Below, piece after piece: positions 23,621 to 35,329 of a stretch of 64,000 nucleotides of DNA (positions are counted from its first letter, which is position 1; each line of letters begins with the position of its first letter). Where the stretch lies: contig NC_134538.1 in assembly GCF_050624435.1 (NCBI RefSeq), positions 122,370,937 to 122,434,936 of the forward strand. Reading direction: 5' to 3'. The DNA is from Tenrec ecaudatus (lineage: Eukaryota; Chordata; Mammalia; Afrosoricida; Tenrecidae). The notes below the pieces were generated by a model. That model had not been told where the DNA came from and searched no databases. It saw only the letters and a program-made list of their open reading frames with translations. The position numbers and the translations under genes are program-made.

Positions 23621-23879
23621 GGTGGGATGGGTGGCGGGGGCGCGGGGTTACAAAAAGCTGCTGCTGGCTTGTCACAAACCAGCGTTTACTGAACCATGCG
23701 CTTTGGTGTTTCTGCGCAGAGGTCTCCTGGGGAAGCCTCCTCGTGTACCTCGCAGCACCACCCCCTCCACACCCCACACACTTCTCGAAACCCTCAGTAC
23801 CCAGCAAGCGCATCTGTCCCCAGAGGAACTACGCGGTTGTCCCAAGGAGAGACTTAAACAGTTCACGTGTCCCTCTTTG

Positions 23880-24245
23880 TTATGTGTTACCGGCTGGTTT
23901 GCTAACCACGGGGTTGGACGTTCAAACCCATCAGTGGCTTCAGGAGAGATCAGACAGATTTCGTCTCAGAAACCCTAGATCGGTCACTATGAGCTGGAAT
24001 CAGCGCAATGGCAGTGGGTGGGTGGTTCAGAGTCCCTGTGTGGTGCAAATGGTTAAGTGTCCACCTCCCTACTGATTGAAAGGCTAGCAGTTCCAGCCCA
24101 CCCAGAGGCACCGCCAGAGAGCGGTCTGGCAATCCTCTTCCCAAAGATGGCAGCCTGGAAAACACGCCTCTGATGCACTAGGGGTGGGTTTCGCCATGAT
24201 GCAGAACCGACTCAATGGCACCTTATAAGGAAGTTCAAAACAACA
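23880..24245 (+). repeat. Two AfroSINEs in tandem
   Basis: Copies at 23880-24027 and 24028-24245; the second ends with CGACTCAATGGCACC. Same orientation. Confidence 0.7.
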
Positions 24246-24425
24246 GCGAGGCCACCTCCAGCACTGTGCTGGTGGAATGGTAAAAATGTGTTTCTATACT
24301 GACGTTATTCTTGGCTCGGTTTTATTTTACCACCCCAAAATTCCATCTGCTCTTTTATGCTCATCCATTTGGTTCTATGCTTTGACGTGTATTTTTGTCA
24401 GTTAATGCAAATTTGGGGAAAGGTA

Positions 24426-24823
24426 TGTAGTAACCTGCTACAATGGACGCCAATGTAACCAAATTGCATTAATTAGGTTGAGTATGGCCATTTTGTATGT
24501 CATGACCCAAGTACAGCCAACGTGCAGATCCTGTGGTTCCTCGTTACTACTGTTTCTTTAACTGCTGAGCCCTCGCCATTTATTTTTGAAATAACTGATA
24601 AGTGTGTCTAAACCCCTGCTTCAACTTCCCTTTTTTCCATACAGTGTGATGCTCCCTGCCCCGTATTCCTGTTTATTCCGTAATATAAAAAAATCTTCCC
24701 CTTTACGCACTCAGGATCTTGGGAGAATTTGGCTCTAAGCACCCCGTGACCGCCAGCTAATAAAGGCTTACTAACTTTAATTAAAGCCGTATGTGGGTTA
24801 ATCGATCTTGGTCTGGCACAACA
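24426..24823 (+). mobile_element. Solo LTR, ERV1-type (short)
   Basis: About 398 bp running from TGTAGTAACCTGC to GGTCTGGCACAACA, with a TATA-like TAATATAAAA and a poly(A) signal in CTAATAAAGGC at the expected place. 4-bp flanks GGTA/GGTG. Solo LTR fossil in a NAPEPLD intron. Confidence 0.65.
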
Positions 24824-25569
24824 GGTGTGCTACTGAATAAGTAACTAAATAAAATAAATGCAAGGCCTGCTGCCATCTAAGAAGGATTAAAGAACCCCCT
24901 TGTCAAAGACATGACAACACAACCACTTTGGAGTCTTGAACATGTTAACAGGCAAGTTGAGGAATTCATGAGGAAGGGTTTCTTGTGGGGGTGAAGATGA
25001 CGTCCTTAGTTACACAGTAGTGCTGGCTGCGCAGCCCTGCGCTCACGGGGCTGTATTACATAGGTCAGTCGCGGGGCCTGTAAGCGCAGCCTCAATAAGG
25101 CAGGCCACGTGCTGGAAAAGTGCTCACAGGAGAGCGAAACTCAGCAGCCACTTTTTCTTCCTGTTTCTTTCTTCCGCCTATATTGCCCATCATGAATGAG
25201 CAGCTTGTTTTAAAGCATTTGACCCTGTTCAATTTCCCTATCCAAACTAGTTTTCAAAAGACGTTTTCCAGAAATACAGCACTCCTTGCATATCCCTTCC
25301 CAGAAAGTTCATGAAGAACAGACTCCGCCAAAATGAGAAAACGCCCAAGAAAGACAAACATAGGAGCAGAAAACCAGGGGTCAGTGCAAAGCGGGCATAG
25401 GGGTCCAGGACAACAGAAATGGAGCCCCAGGACGGAAGCCAGCAGCCTGCCTGGAGGCCTGTCACACCAGACGACTGCCGGGCACTAAAATCCCTGGGGA
25501 AGGACTGGAGCCCTGGAGAGAAAGAGAACATCTTAGGTAGAGAGCTGAACAGATGGAAATGAGGTTTTA

Positions 25570-25730
25570 TTAACACCAAACCAGACTCACTGCCAACTCA
25601 AAGCGACCCTACAGGAAAGAAAGTGGGTTTCTGAGACTGCATCTCTTTATTGGAGTGGAAAGCCTTCTTTCTCTGGAGGAACTCATAGTTAGCTGCCCAA
25701 CATATAACCACTATGTCACCGGGCTCCTCC
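25570..25730 (-). repeat. AfroSINE
   Basis: CAGACTCACTGCCAACTCAA to CACCGGGCTCCT. Confidence 0.75.
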
Positions 25731-26276
25731 ATTAGCACCGGGGTGGAGGGTGGGATGTTTATAAGAAAGGACGTATGGTCATAGCACATTTGTTTTGGTT
25801 CATCAATGAAAAAGAATGATGTAGTCACAATAATATAAACCATTAATTTAGCCCAAAATTGAGATGTACTTATTCTGGAAGAATAGGGGAAAGTCAAGAA
25901 GAGCCAGGGGGCAAGTGTGCGGACTGGAGAGTTCAACCCGCTAGACTGTGGTAGAAGGCAGAACAAACACCAAGGACTGGCAATGAAGACCAACTCCCCA
26001 GCAAACTCCAGGGAAAACCGCTAAGTGGGACGGGGACTGGGCAGCAGCAGCTGGTTGGAAGATTGGTATTTTCCAATAAGCTTTTTTTTTTAAAGCTATA
26101 GATACATTGATTTTCTTAAAAAATTAAAAAGCAGCTTGCAGCATAGTATAGAAGCATAATATAGTCTGACTCATTGTGGGTCATCATAGAGTTCACAGTA
26201 AAGTTAATACCTGCGCAAGAAGCAAATGCAAAACACACACACGCACAGACACACAGACATGCCAAAAGCCATCTAC

Positions 26277-26573
26277 CTCTTTGGAACAAGGAACACTGCT
26301 GTGATTTTTTTCCATTATCAGCCACCTGAGAACATTTGGAAGAGAGAGATTTTTCCACGTGGGCCAAGGGTTGACAAATCTCCCATCTTTTCCTCTCTTA
26401 GATTTAGTTACATCTTCCTCCAATCTGTAGTCCAGTTTGAAGCTTTTCCTGGGGAATTTGGAAGAATCACTGCCTCTAGAATTCTGTGAATTTTGGCGTT
26501 TTCTCACTGCTTCTTTTGGATATTGGCTGCTTGTCATCAGGAACTGGTTGCTTTCGTTTTCACCCATGTCCAT
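26277..26573 (-). CDS. NAPEPLD: NAPEPLD first coding exon, two candidate ATGs
   Basis: The exon ends AAAGAG before GTAGAT, phase 0, and encodes 99 codons starting [10 protein letters not shown] and including [31 protein letters not shown] and [13 protein letters not shown], the N-terminal segment of NAPEPLD. Two in-frame ATGs lie six bases apart. The outer (26571-26573) gives 395 residues. The inner (26565-26567) gives 393, equals the human length, aligns with human MDENESNQ and has the better Kozak context (G at -3 and +4). I show the outer as the maximal frame. A strong pyrimidine-rich acceptor leaves about ten bases of 5'UTR, so an upstream noncoding exon is required. Confidence 0.95.
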
Positions 26574-26644
26574 GGGTGAAAAACTAGACAAAGAAAGGAA
26601 AAAATTGTGAGTTTCACCTAAAGGCACTGAACTATATTACTGTT

Positions 26645-26700
26645 GACGCTGTTGTCAGTTGCCAGAAAGTCGGTTTTGACTCAGAGAGGCTCCATGTAAC
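26645..26700 (-). repeat. AfroSINE/RTE tail fragment
   Basis: GTTGTCAGTTGCCAGAAAGT and TTTTGACTCAGAGAGG, right beside the first NAPEPLD coding exon acceptor. Confidence 0.5.
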
Positions 26701-27149
26701 TGAGTAATATTTAAATCAATGAATTTTTCTTTGTCAATGACATTGTTCAGGGTAAATGAGACTGTCTTCATGACTCTATAATATGCTCACACTTGAATTT
26801 TTAAAATATTATTGGTAATAACACAAACTAATTTTTAAAAGTATTGTAATAGCCTAGAGTAAGACAGACTGCCTTTATTTCCTGGAATTACTGCCTTTAT
26901 TCTCCAGGAATTCAAATGATATAACCCCACTTGGTCTGATCATTTTTAGATTTAAAATAATCAGCTACCAATGTCCCTGAAAAGGGCAATGAGTCCAAAT
27001 ACCAGGGAAGAGGACATCAGCACATTGTCATTTCAGGGATGGATGTAACCAGCAGCAATGTAAACTTGAATTAATTTAGATTTAAGACTCCCAGTTCTGG
27101 ATAGTATGTATTCTAGTTATGGAGAAGTTTCTTAACTTGGAGAAACTTG

Positions 27150-27245
27150 GAGAAGTTTCTTAACTTCTTTGTGCCTTGATTACCTCACCCACAAAAAAAT
27201 AGATAATGTTTTCTGACTTTGAGGTTTATTAAAAGGACTTTAATA
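27150..27245 (-). repeat. MIR fragment and small tandem duplication
   Basis: CTTAACTTCTTTGTGCCTTG is antisense MIR. An 18-bp unit GGAGAAGTTTCTTAACTT is duplicated at 27121 and 27149. Confidence 0.55.
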
Positions 27246-27262
27246 GCTAATGAAAGTACTCT

Positions 27263-27487
27263 CTTTTTTTACATTTTATTAGGGGCTCATACAACTCTTA
27301 TCACAATCCATATATATACATACATCAATTGTATAAAGCACATCCGTACATTCTTTGCCCTAATCATTCTCAAAGCATTTGCTCTCCACTTAAGCCCTCT
27401 GCATCAGGTCCTCTTTTTTCCCCCTCCCTCCCCGCTCCCCCTCCCCCGTGAGCCCTTGGTAATTTATAGATTGTTATTTTGTCATAT
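27263..27487 (-). mobile_element. 5'-truncated LINE-1 3' end with 16-bp TSD
   Basis: CATTTTATTAGGGGCTCATA starts the 3' end on +, with the C-rich (sense G-rich) tract near 27420. A perfect direct repeat CTAATGAAAGTACTCT flanks it (27247-27262 and 27488-27503). Confidence 0.85.
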
Positions 27488-27504
27488 CTAATGAAAGTAC
27501 TCTT

Positions 27505-27790
27505 AAAAAAACCTCACCGCCATCCAGTCAGTTCTGACTCACAGCAATCCTACCCAGCACTGGGGATTTAGAAAACATACACATTGAGCAAGTAAACAAA
27601 CAAATCAAAGCCCTCACCCTAGCAGTCAGTTCCGACCCACAGCGACCCTGCAGAGCGGAACAGAACCGCCTCTGGATTTCAAAGACCCTAACTCTTGAGG
27701 GGAGCAAAGGCCTTGTCTTTCTCCTGCTATCCAATTGCTGACCCTGTGGTAAGCGGCCCCACACACAACCCACGGCACCGCCCGGGCACA
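27505..27790 (-). repeat. AfroSINE tail plus full AfroSINE
   Basis: A short tail fragment (27505-27558) and a longer copy (27605-27790) directly after the LINE-1 insertion at 27263. Confidence 0.7.
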
Positions 27791-28299
27791 GGCGTGGGAA
27801 AGCAGCTCAGGGTTAGCCATGGCCGCAGGTTCTGATGGCTGCTGTCACTGCTGTCATCCGCAGCACGGTGTAACTCAAGACGTAACAGGTCTTAAGTTCA
27901 GAGCTACGTGGCGTGTAAGGAATACGCGCTTATCTGCCACAGATGTCATTTCTTTCTCCCTCTCTTAGGCACACTCGCTTTTTTGTTTAAGGAGTCTCAG
28001 TACAATACACACATAACACCTCATAACCCTAAGAAAGCAGACAGAACAATGGAAGACCAAATACTATCTTTATAGCTACCTCTGGGGTTTAAAGAAAAAT
28101 ACAGTCCAGGAGAGGAGAATGCGAACCCCAGGATGCATGTGTACACAGAACCAAAGCTTTTATTCCAAACCATCCAGAGTGACGCATCTGCTGTCTGAGA
28201 CAATCCATCTTAAGAAAAGACTCCGCAGCTGGCAGACGCCAAGCGCACCGTGCTGTTGAATGGGAGAGTCCACATCGCTGAGAGAGTCTACGGAACCTT

Positions 28300-28425
28300 C
28301 TCGCTTGGGCAAATAACTTCATCTTTCTAATCCCGCTTTCTCTTCTGTGACAGACCCCTCCAGCATGGGTCGAAAGGATTAAATGAGCTCCAGCACATCA
28401 CATGCGGGGCCTCGCCAAGGGCTCA
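28300..28425 (-). repeat. MIR fragment
   Basis: GGGCAAATAACTTCATC and AAGGATTAAATGAGCTCCAG follow antisense MIR. Confidence 0.55.
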
Positions 28426-28600
28426 TTCCTTTCCCCTCGCCCATCAACTGACCACACAGCTACGCTCCTGAAGTTCTATCAGAAAGCAGGAGGTCTGCTC
28501 ACAAAACAACAAATGCTTTTCAGACTTTCAGCCTAAAGGGGACAGCCTTTGGAGGTTACCAAAGGAGGGAGGTAAGGGAGGAAAGATGAATAGACTAGAG

Positions 28601-28765
28601 AAAGGGTCGGCAAACTTTTAAGACAGAAGAGCCAATCCTGTCCCTCATAGCAAATTTAAAAATTGTTCTAGAGCCACAAATATATTTTTACCAACAAATG
28701 AAATCACAAATCCACATACCGAAAGAGCCAAATCTGACTCAAGAGCCACAGTTTGCCGACCCGGG
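28601..28765. mobile_element. hAT-type MITE, 165 bp
   Basis: Inverted ends share GGGTCGGCAAACT (left) and AGTTTGCCGACCC (right). The flanks GACTAGAG (28593-28600) and GCCTAGAG (28766-28773) form an 8-bp target duplication with one difference, with the CTAG centre favoured by hAT elements. The inside carries repeated AGAGCCA motifs and no coding capacity. Ends resemble those of MER20/Charlie and OposCharlie groups; the exact family is not determined. Confidence 0.85.
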
Positions 28766-28965
28766 GCCTAGAGGATGGATGGGGATTAGCTTGGGGGAAG
28801 GAGTTTCTTAGAAGGGGGGGAGGGGGTTGACAAGTCACTGAAAAATTGTCAGTTTTCACAAAGCTGAACACAAAATGGATGGTCAGAAATATAAAACATC
28901 CACTTAATTCACAAGTTTCCAAAGGGCCCAAACCAAGCCCATCCATGGAAACAGCACTTTTGTCA

Positions 28966-29535
28966 CACCTCTGGTGGTGCTGTTGAGAAAACATTGGACT
29001 GCTAGCAGGAAGGTCAGCAGTTCAAACCTACCAAGTGCTTCATGAGAGAAAGAAGAGGCTCTCTGCTCCTTAAAAGATTTACAGTCTCAGAAGCCCTATG
29101 TGGGTGACTCGGAGGCCTGGTGGTATAGTGGGTTAGGAAGTAAGCTGTTAACAGAAAGGCCAGTGGTTTGAACCCACCAGTTGCTCTGAGGGAGAAAGAT
29201 GAGGCTTTCTGTTCCCATGAAGATGTTACAGCCTTGGAAAGCCTAAGGGACCGTTCTACTCTGCCCTATAGGCTCACTCGGACTCGGCACTGACTCGATG
29301 GCAGTGGGTTTGGTTTTGTATTTCCAAAAGCCCTGTTGGGTCTGTAGTTACGGAGCTCAGCTAATAGCCAAAAGGTTGGCAGTTCAAGTCCAAAAGCCAC
29401 TCTATAGAAGAAAGGTGTAGAAACCTGCTTCTTTAAAGATTCACAGCCTCAGAAACCCTATTGGGAATTTCTACTCTGTCCCATGGGGTCACGGTGAGTC
29501 AGAATCAATTCAACAATGAGTTTGGGGTCTTGTGC
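28966..29535 (+). repeat. Three AfroSINEs head to tail
   Basis: Copies at 28966-29108, 29109-29318 and 29328-29535, all +. The middle one is complete (GCCTGGTGGTATAGTGGGTT to TCGATGGCAGTGGGTTTGG). Confidence 0.85.
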
Positions 29536-29907
29536 ACTTTTAATAAAATTACAGTCAACACTCAAGCATGATCGACCTTAGTATCCCTTAGACACAGGCA
29601 TGCATCCCTGAGACACTATAGCATGTCTGCTTAAGCCTGGCTCTAGAGATGAACATGGACATTTTCCTGGTCAGAAAATGGAAAGCAATGTGGCCTCGCC
29701 CCGGTCCTAGCACACCTTTCAGGCCTCCCTGGTGTTGATGGGCCAAGAACGTGATTCCTCTAAATGTACTCTGTGCGATGCTATCCCGAAGTTTCAGGTT
29801 CAGCACCAAGCTCTAATTTATAAGATGCTTGAAGTCCTCTGGAATTGAATGGAGAATAAATCTTAAATAGAGCCAAAAAGGAAAAAGGGATAGACCTAAT
29901 GTTTATA

Positions 29908-30480
29908 TGTGGGGAGAGGTCAGATGCTCACAGGCATCTTCCCTGAAGGTAGTCCCTGCCAGACTGCTGTCTCCCCACACCACAGGGGTGGGGGCTGAGA
30001 CCATTAGCTTGGTTCCTGTAGGTGGAGTTCACACCCTACTGATAATGGTTTCTATGGAGACCCAGAGAACAGGTCAAAGTTAAGCTGCCATCCTAAATCT
30101 AGGATCCGCCCATCTTGTCACATGTATACCCCAATCCCTCCTCTTCCTATTGTGTGTATGTCCCCAGACCACCCCCTCTCATTACTGTATTACCTATGGC
30201 ACAACCCCTTATGTCCTCTCTTGTAATTAGGGTCTTGCATGTCCCCAGAGAAGATAAAAGCCTGGGCTAGCATTAAAATCTCTTGCCCCCTCCACGTGGA
30301 CCACCAAGCGGGGCTGAGGTGAGCATGCTACCATGAATTGTGTCTGACTCCATTTATTTCAATGCTTCTTTTCTATCTATCATGCTCGCTATAACTTTAC
30401 TATGATCTTTATTTATTATCGTTGTACAATTGTGCCCACTTGACCCGTAATGATGTGTTAGGGGCTGGCTTCCCCTTACA
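29908..30480 (+). mobile_element. Solo LTR, ERV1-type (573 bp)
   Basis: The element runs from TGTGGGGAGAGGTCAG to GGCTGGCTTCCCCTTACA. The identical flank GTTTATA is at 29901-29907 and 30481-30487. Internally, AGATAAAAGCCTGGGC resembles a retroviral TATA region followed by a 3' part with ATTAAAATCTC. No internal genes adjoin; a solo LTR fossil, probably of modest age because the flanking repeat is perfect. Confidence 0.75.
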
Positions 30481-30597
30481 GTTTATATGCAATTGAGTCT
30501 TAATTCAGCGCTACATCAAGCCACATTCATTAAGCCAGTCTTAAAAGAATACAGAAACTTTTTAATTTATTAAAGGCTCCTATGGTTCTCCATCTTT

Positions 30598-31165
30598 TTT
30601 CTTTTAATAAATCATTTTATTGGAGGCTCTTACAGCTCTGATAACAATCCATACATATATCAATTGTATCAAGCACATTTATATAAATGTTGCCAGCATC
30701 CTTTTCAAAACATTTTCTTTCTACTTGAGCCCTTGGTTTCACCTCTTTTTTTAAAAAAACATTTTATTAGGGACCCATACAACTCTTATCACAATCCATA
30801 CATACATCAATTGTGTAAAGCACTTCTCTACATTCTTTGTCCTAATCATTTTCAAAGCATTTGCTCTCCACTTAAGCCCTTTGCATCAAGTCCTCTTTTT
30901 CCCCTTCCTCCCCGCTCCCCCCTCCCTCAAGAGCCCTTGATAATTTATAAATTATTATTTTGTCATATCTTGCCCTATCTGGCGTCTCCCTTCACCCACT
31001 TTTCTGTTGTCCAACCCCCAGGGAGGAGGTCACATGTAGATCCTTGTAATCGGTTCCCTCTTTCCAACCCACTCACCCTACACTCTCCCAGCATCGCCCC
31101 TCACCCACCTGTTTCTGAAGGTATCATCCGCCCTGGATTCCCTGTGCCTCCAGCTCCTATCGGCA
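30598..31165 (-). mobile_element. Two nested LINE-1 3' ends in one insertion
   Basis: Two 3'-end units follow each other: one from about 30600 (ATCATTTTATTGGAGGCTCT) and a longer one from about 30755 (CATTTTATTAGGGACCCATA). An outer 17-bp direct repeat with one mismatch (TATGGTTCTCCATCTTT) lies at 30581-30597 and 31166-31182. Confidence 0.8.
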
Positions 31166-32039
31166 TATGGTTCTCCGTCTTTATTACTTTTATACACATA
31201 CACACAGACCACAACCACCACTCCCAATTTTTAAAAAGTTGTGTGTGAGAAAGATTATACCATGTCTATGCTGTTGTTGGGACAATTATACAACTAGAAC
31301 TATGATGAGAAATAGGATTGAAATTGTTGGGTGGGCAGAAAGAGGAGTCAAGGGGACAGAAAGAGGAGAGGTGAATCCTCCATTCTTGAAATTAGGAGTT
31401 GAACAGCAGACTGAGCAAAACTAGAAAAGAGTATTACAAAGATGTTTGATGGGAGCTGGGAACTGACTTAAATCAGTCAAAGATAAATCACCTTGGCCAT
31501 ATCTTACCATTAGAGCTAGGGCTACTAAATTGGTATATTACAAGAATATAATAAACATAGTCTTTGCTATAATCCACACCCACGGCTTAAAGCTGTTGAT
31601 GTGGATTATAACAAAGTCTTCCCTTTTTTTTTAAAGGAAATCTCCCATTACATCTTTGGGAATAAGGTGAAGAAATGCAGGCTGACTACATGGTGGGACG
31701 CTGCCTCTTAATGCATTAGTTTCCGAAATAGGGCCAATTAGCCATTTCCAAAGACCCACCAAAATAACTTGATATAAATCAATGCTCCAACTATCCTCAG
31801 AAAACCAAATGAATTTCCATGGAAGTATCTCTGAGGGTTGAAGAGTCCTGGATAAAAAAAAAAAAGTGTTTTGATTTTGGCTTAGTTAATATCAAGCTAC
31901 TCTTTCTGCAAGTTATCGATGCACACTGTCTCCATGTCTTCCCCTCCTCTCCGCCCTGGTGTGCATCCATCCCTTCAGGCCATGGAAACGGGTCTCACTA
32001 TCCCATAGCTGAACTGTCTTACCACCACCCTCCCTCCTC

Positions 32040-32345
32040 ACCAACAAACACAAAATCCAGTCTCCAGCAGTGATCTGCTTAAAAGGCCAATCTGATTAAA
32101 CATTTAAACATTAAAAACAAACAAAAAACAACTCTTCAAGATTTCCCCTTCCTCTCAGAAGAGGGACAAAGGCTATCAAGATGGCCCATGAGGCTATGTG
32201 TCTAACCCTGCCTCACACTCAACTCTGCTCCCGTGCCCCAAACATGCCACCTTTACCCATTTCCTCACATGAACTGAGCTCCCGCTTCAAGATCACTGAC
32301 TGTCACGCCAAGACCTTTGCATATCATCTTTTCGTTTCCTTGGGG
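32040..32345 (+). repeat. LINE-2 3' region
   Basis: The layout CAGTGATCTGCTTAAAAGGC, CAATCTGATTAAACA, GACCTTTGCATATCATC follows the ancient L2 consensus. Heavily diverged. Confidence 0.6.
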
Positions 32346-33051
32346 TGGAGATGAATATGTAAAAAGATGTTCAGAGGAACATGTACTGGCCTGAACGATG
32401 TTTCAGCAGCATGCAATGTTGGGGCCCGATGAGGCACCGTTTCACACCATGCACTGTAAGCATGAAATGATACAAGGCGCTGAACCACCTTGAACCTGGA
32501 CCATAGCCATCTAGACCGACTCTTCTGGAGGACAGGTGCTGGCAGCCCATCAGTGAACACACAGAATGGCAAGCCCTGCCTGTCACACATGAGCTGCGTG
32601 GCTCCTTCCTGCACCGCGGGTCACACGGGACAGCCGCTGATCACACAGCAGCTTCTGTTCACACTACAGCAACAGTCCCCTGGGGCCACCCTCAAACACC
32701 AACGAGGACAAGGCAGAAAATTAGCAATCAAGAACAGTCGGTTGGCTCTTAATTAACGAGCTTTGAGCTTCCAAGACACAAATGATCGCTTCATAGATGT
32801 AGACTAGAATTTCTTTAACTCAGTGCAGCAGATCTTCCAATTATTTTTTGGTTATATTTCTGTCTGCAAAGTTAACATTGAAAATGAAAATTCTACCTTG
32901 ATTTCAGGGCAACACTGGGTGAAACCAGATTTGCATACTCAAGGATACAGATAAATTCTACACAACCTGTGTTTTAAAAGATGGCTGAAAATTTTACAAA
33001 GATCTTTAAATAATAGCATATGTCTTCCAAGTTAAGACCCTGTGGATTATG

Positions 33052-33210
33052 TAGTTGTTAGGTGCCATCTAGTCGGTTCCAACGCAGAGTGCCCCTGTGC
33101 CCCACAGAACCAAACACCGCCCGGTCTTGCACCACCTTCACAACCGTTCCTCTGTCTGAGCCCATGGCTGCAGCCGCTGTGCCAATCCATCTCACCGAGG
33201 GCCTTCCTCT
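33052..33210 (-). mobile_element. RTE 3' end
   Basis: GTTGTTAGGTGCCATCTAGT and CCGCCCGGTCTTGCACCACC are the antisense of the RTE 3' end that AfroSINE tails share. Confidence 0.7.
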
Positions 33211-33221
33211 TTGTAAATTAT

Positions 33222-33385
33222 AAGGTGGTGTAGTGCTTATGTGTTGGGCAACGAGTCGGATGACCAGAAGTTCAAAACCACCGACAGCAACTCGAGAAAG
33301 ACAGCTTTCTACTCCCATAAACAGTTACCGTCTCGGAAACCCCCAGGGTGTCAGCATTGACTCGATAGCAGTGAGTTTCTGAGGG
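33222..33385 (+). repeat. AfroSINE
   Basis: GGTGGTGTAGTGCTTATGTG to TTGACTCGATAGCAGTGAG; follows an RTE 3' end. Confidence 0.8.
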
Positions 33386-33659
33386 AGAGTGGATTACAAG
33401 GCACACTATTACCTGCCACTAAGAACATAAAAACATTACCAGTTACAATTATGCCATTTATTCATCACATGACACATCTGCTATCAGTGGTGTTAAAATA
33501 TGAATAAAGTGTCTGCCTTAAAAATGTATGAAAGACAGATTTTTTACATGAAATTATATATGCCGGAAGACAGGTAAGTGAATATAATTAGAAACGTAAA
33601 TAATTTTCAAACCCTCCTTTCCTGTGGTTTGTGATGCAAAGGGTCTCTTCATAGGATGT

Positions 33660-34246
33660 TTTTCCTCCCACAGAGTGGCTGGTGGTTTTGAACTGCTGAC
33701 CTTGCGGTGAGCAGCCCAAGTTATAACCCACTGTGCCGCCAGAGGCCGCCAGAGGTCCTTAGGTGCCATCAACTTGATTCCCACTCGCTCAGGAACGTGT
33801 TCTTGGCTATAATCTTTATGGAAGCTGATCGCCAGCTCTTTTTCCAAGAAAGCAGGTGGATGGATTCAAACTGCCGATTTTTTAGTTAGCTGTCAAGTGC
33901 TCACGTGTTTGCACCCCCGGTGCTGCTTAGTGAAATAAAAATTTAAAAACAGGGAGATCCCAGGATGCTCGTCTAGGACTAACCATGAACAGAGTGACAA
34001 CAGCAAGTGCTGGCACAGAGGTGGAGGGACCCGACCCACTTTCATGCCGTGCTGCAGCGTTGCTGGGGCGTGCTGAAGGGGCTCAGACTCACGGTGTCCC
34101 TGTGGGAGACTGTAGAGCTGTCCCACATGGTTTCCTCAGCCAATATCTTGATGGGAGCGGGCAGCCTGTGAAGCAACAGGTGGGGTCAAACTGCTGACCT
34201 TCTGATTAGCAGCCGAGCACTTGACCATCATACCAACAGGGCTCCT
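33660..34246 (-). repeat. Three AfroSINE copies, partly degraded
   Basis: Copies at 33660-33755, 33757-33930 and 34055-34246, all antisense on +. Confidence 0.7.
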
Positions 34247-34249
34247 CAA

Positions 34250-34720
34250 GTGAAAACATATGCCTATAAAATATTTGTACAAAGCTGTTCATAGCAGCTT
34301 TATTCATAATAGCCCCGAACTGGAAACACCTCAAATATCTATCAACAGGAAAATAAACACATCGTGGCTTATTCATATAATTGAATACCACGCAGCAGTG
34401 AAAGAAAACAAACAGATACACACAGCATTATGAATGAATCCCAAAAATATTATGCCGAGCAAAAGACGTCGGATATAAAGGATTACTGTATGACCCCTCT
34501 TAGAAGGACCTAGGACAGGAATATTAACCTCCAGTGGGGTAAGGAGGGTGGCACGGGGGAGACAGCCTGGTGATTGCCTCCAGGGAGCACAGGCTGATGT
34601 TGGAAGAGAACAGGTGGGAAATGGAAATCATCTATATAGTTGTATAGCTTTGTGTATTTGCCAAAACTTCTCATGTCGGGCACTTCAGATGTGCATGTTT
34701 TACCCAGAAACCAAGAGGCC
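34250..34720 (+). mobile_element. Old L1M-type LINE-1 3' end
   Basis: AGCTGTTCATAGCAGCTTTA, ATAGCCCCGAACTGGAAACA and TTATGCCGAGCAAAAGA match the mammal-wide L1M 3' region. It is diverged, so ancient. Confidence 0.75.
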
Positions 34721-34999
34721 AACAAACAAGCATGGCATTCTATGTAGTAGGTTTGCTTCCTGCAACTGGATAGTCTAGAATTATGAAACTCTGTGCATTC
34801 TAAATGTAAGTGAGTTCACATACTAAGGGCAATGGATGCCAGATTTCATGTTTGGGGTTGGGGAGTCCTCCGATGAGCCATGAAAGAAGACTTGAACATA
34901 CCATGTGGCACTGGAATCAAACAGGAAGCATCGGTATCAACCATGTGGTCTCTGTTACATCTTTATGTAATATGCATGTAGAGAGAAGGGAGCATCCAT

Positions 35000-35190
35000 A
35001 GTAGAGTGAATTCTGCAACTGGCTGCCAACTGCAAGGTTAACAGTTCAAACCCTTCAGCTGCTCCTTGGGATAAAGATAAGGCTTTCTGCTCCTATAAAG
35101 ACTCACAGCCTTGGAAACCCACAGGCACACACCTGTTTTGCTTAGCAGCATCCCTCCGAGTTAGAATTCCCTCCGTGGTAGGAAGTTAGT
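35000..35190 (+). repeat. AfroSINE
   Basis: AAGGTTAACAGTTCAAACCC and AGCCTTGGAAACCCACAGG. Confidence 0.75.
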
Positions 35191-35325
35191 TGCTGCTGCC
35201 GTTAGGGGCAGTCAAGTGAGTTCTGCCTCACAGCTCTCCTCTGTCACAGCAGGACAAAACACCAACACCGCCCGGTCCTGCACCAGCCTCACAATGGTTG
35301 TTCTGTGGGGCCCATTGTTGCACAA
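35190..35325 (-). mobile_element. RTE 3' end fragment
   Basis: ACCGCCCGGTCCTGCACCAG and CAATGGTTGTTCTGTGGGGC match the 33052 copy; it abuts an AfroSINE. Confidence 0.6.
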
Positions 35326-35329
35326 ATGT

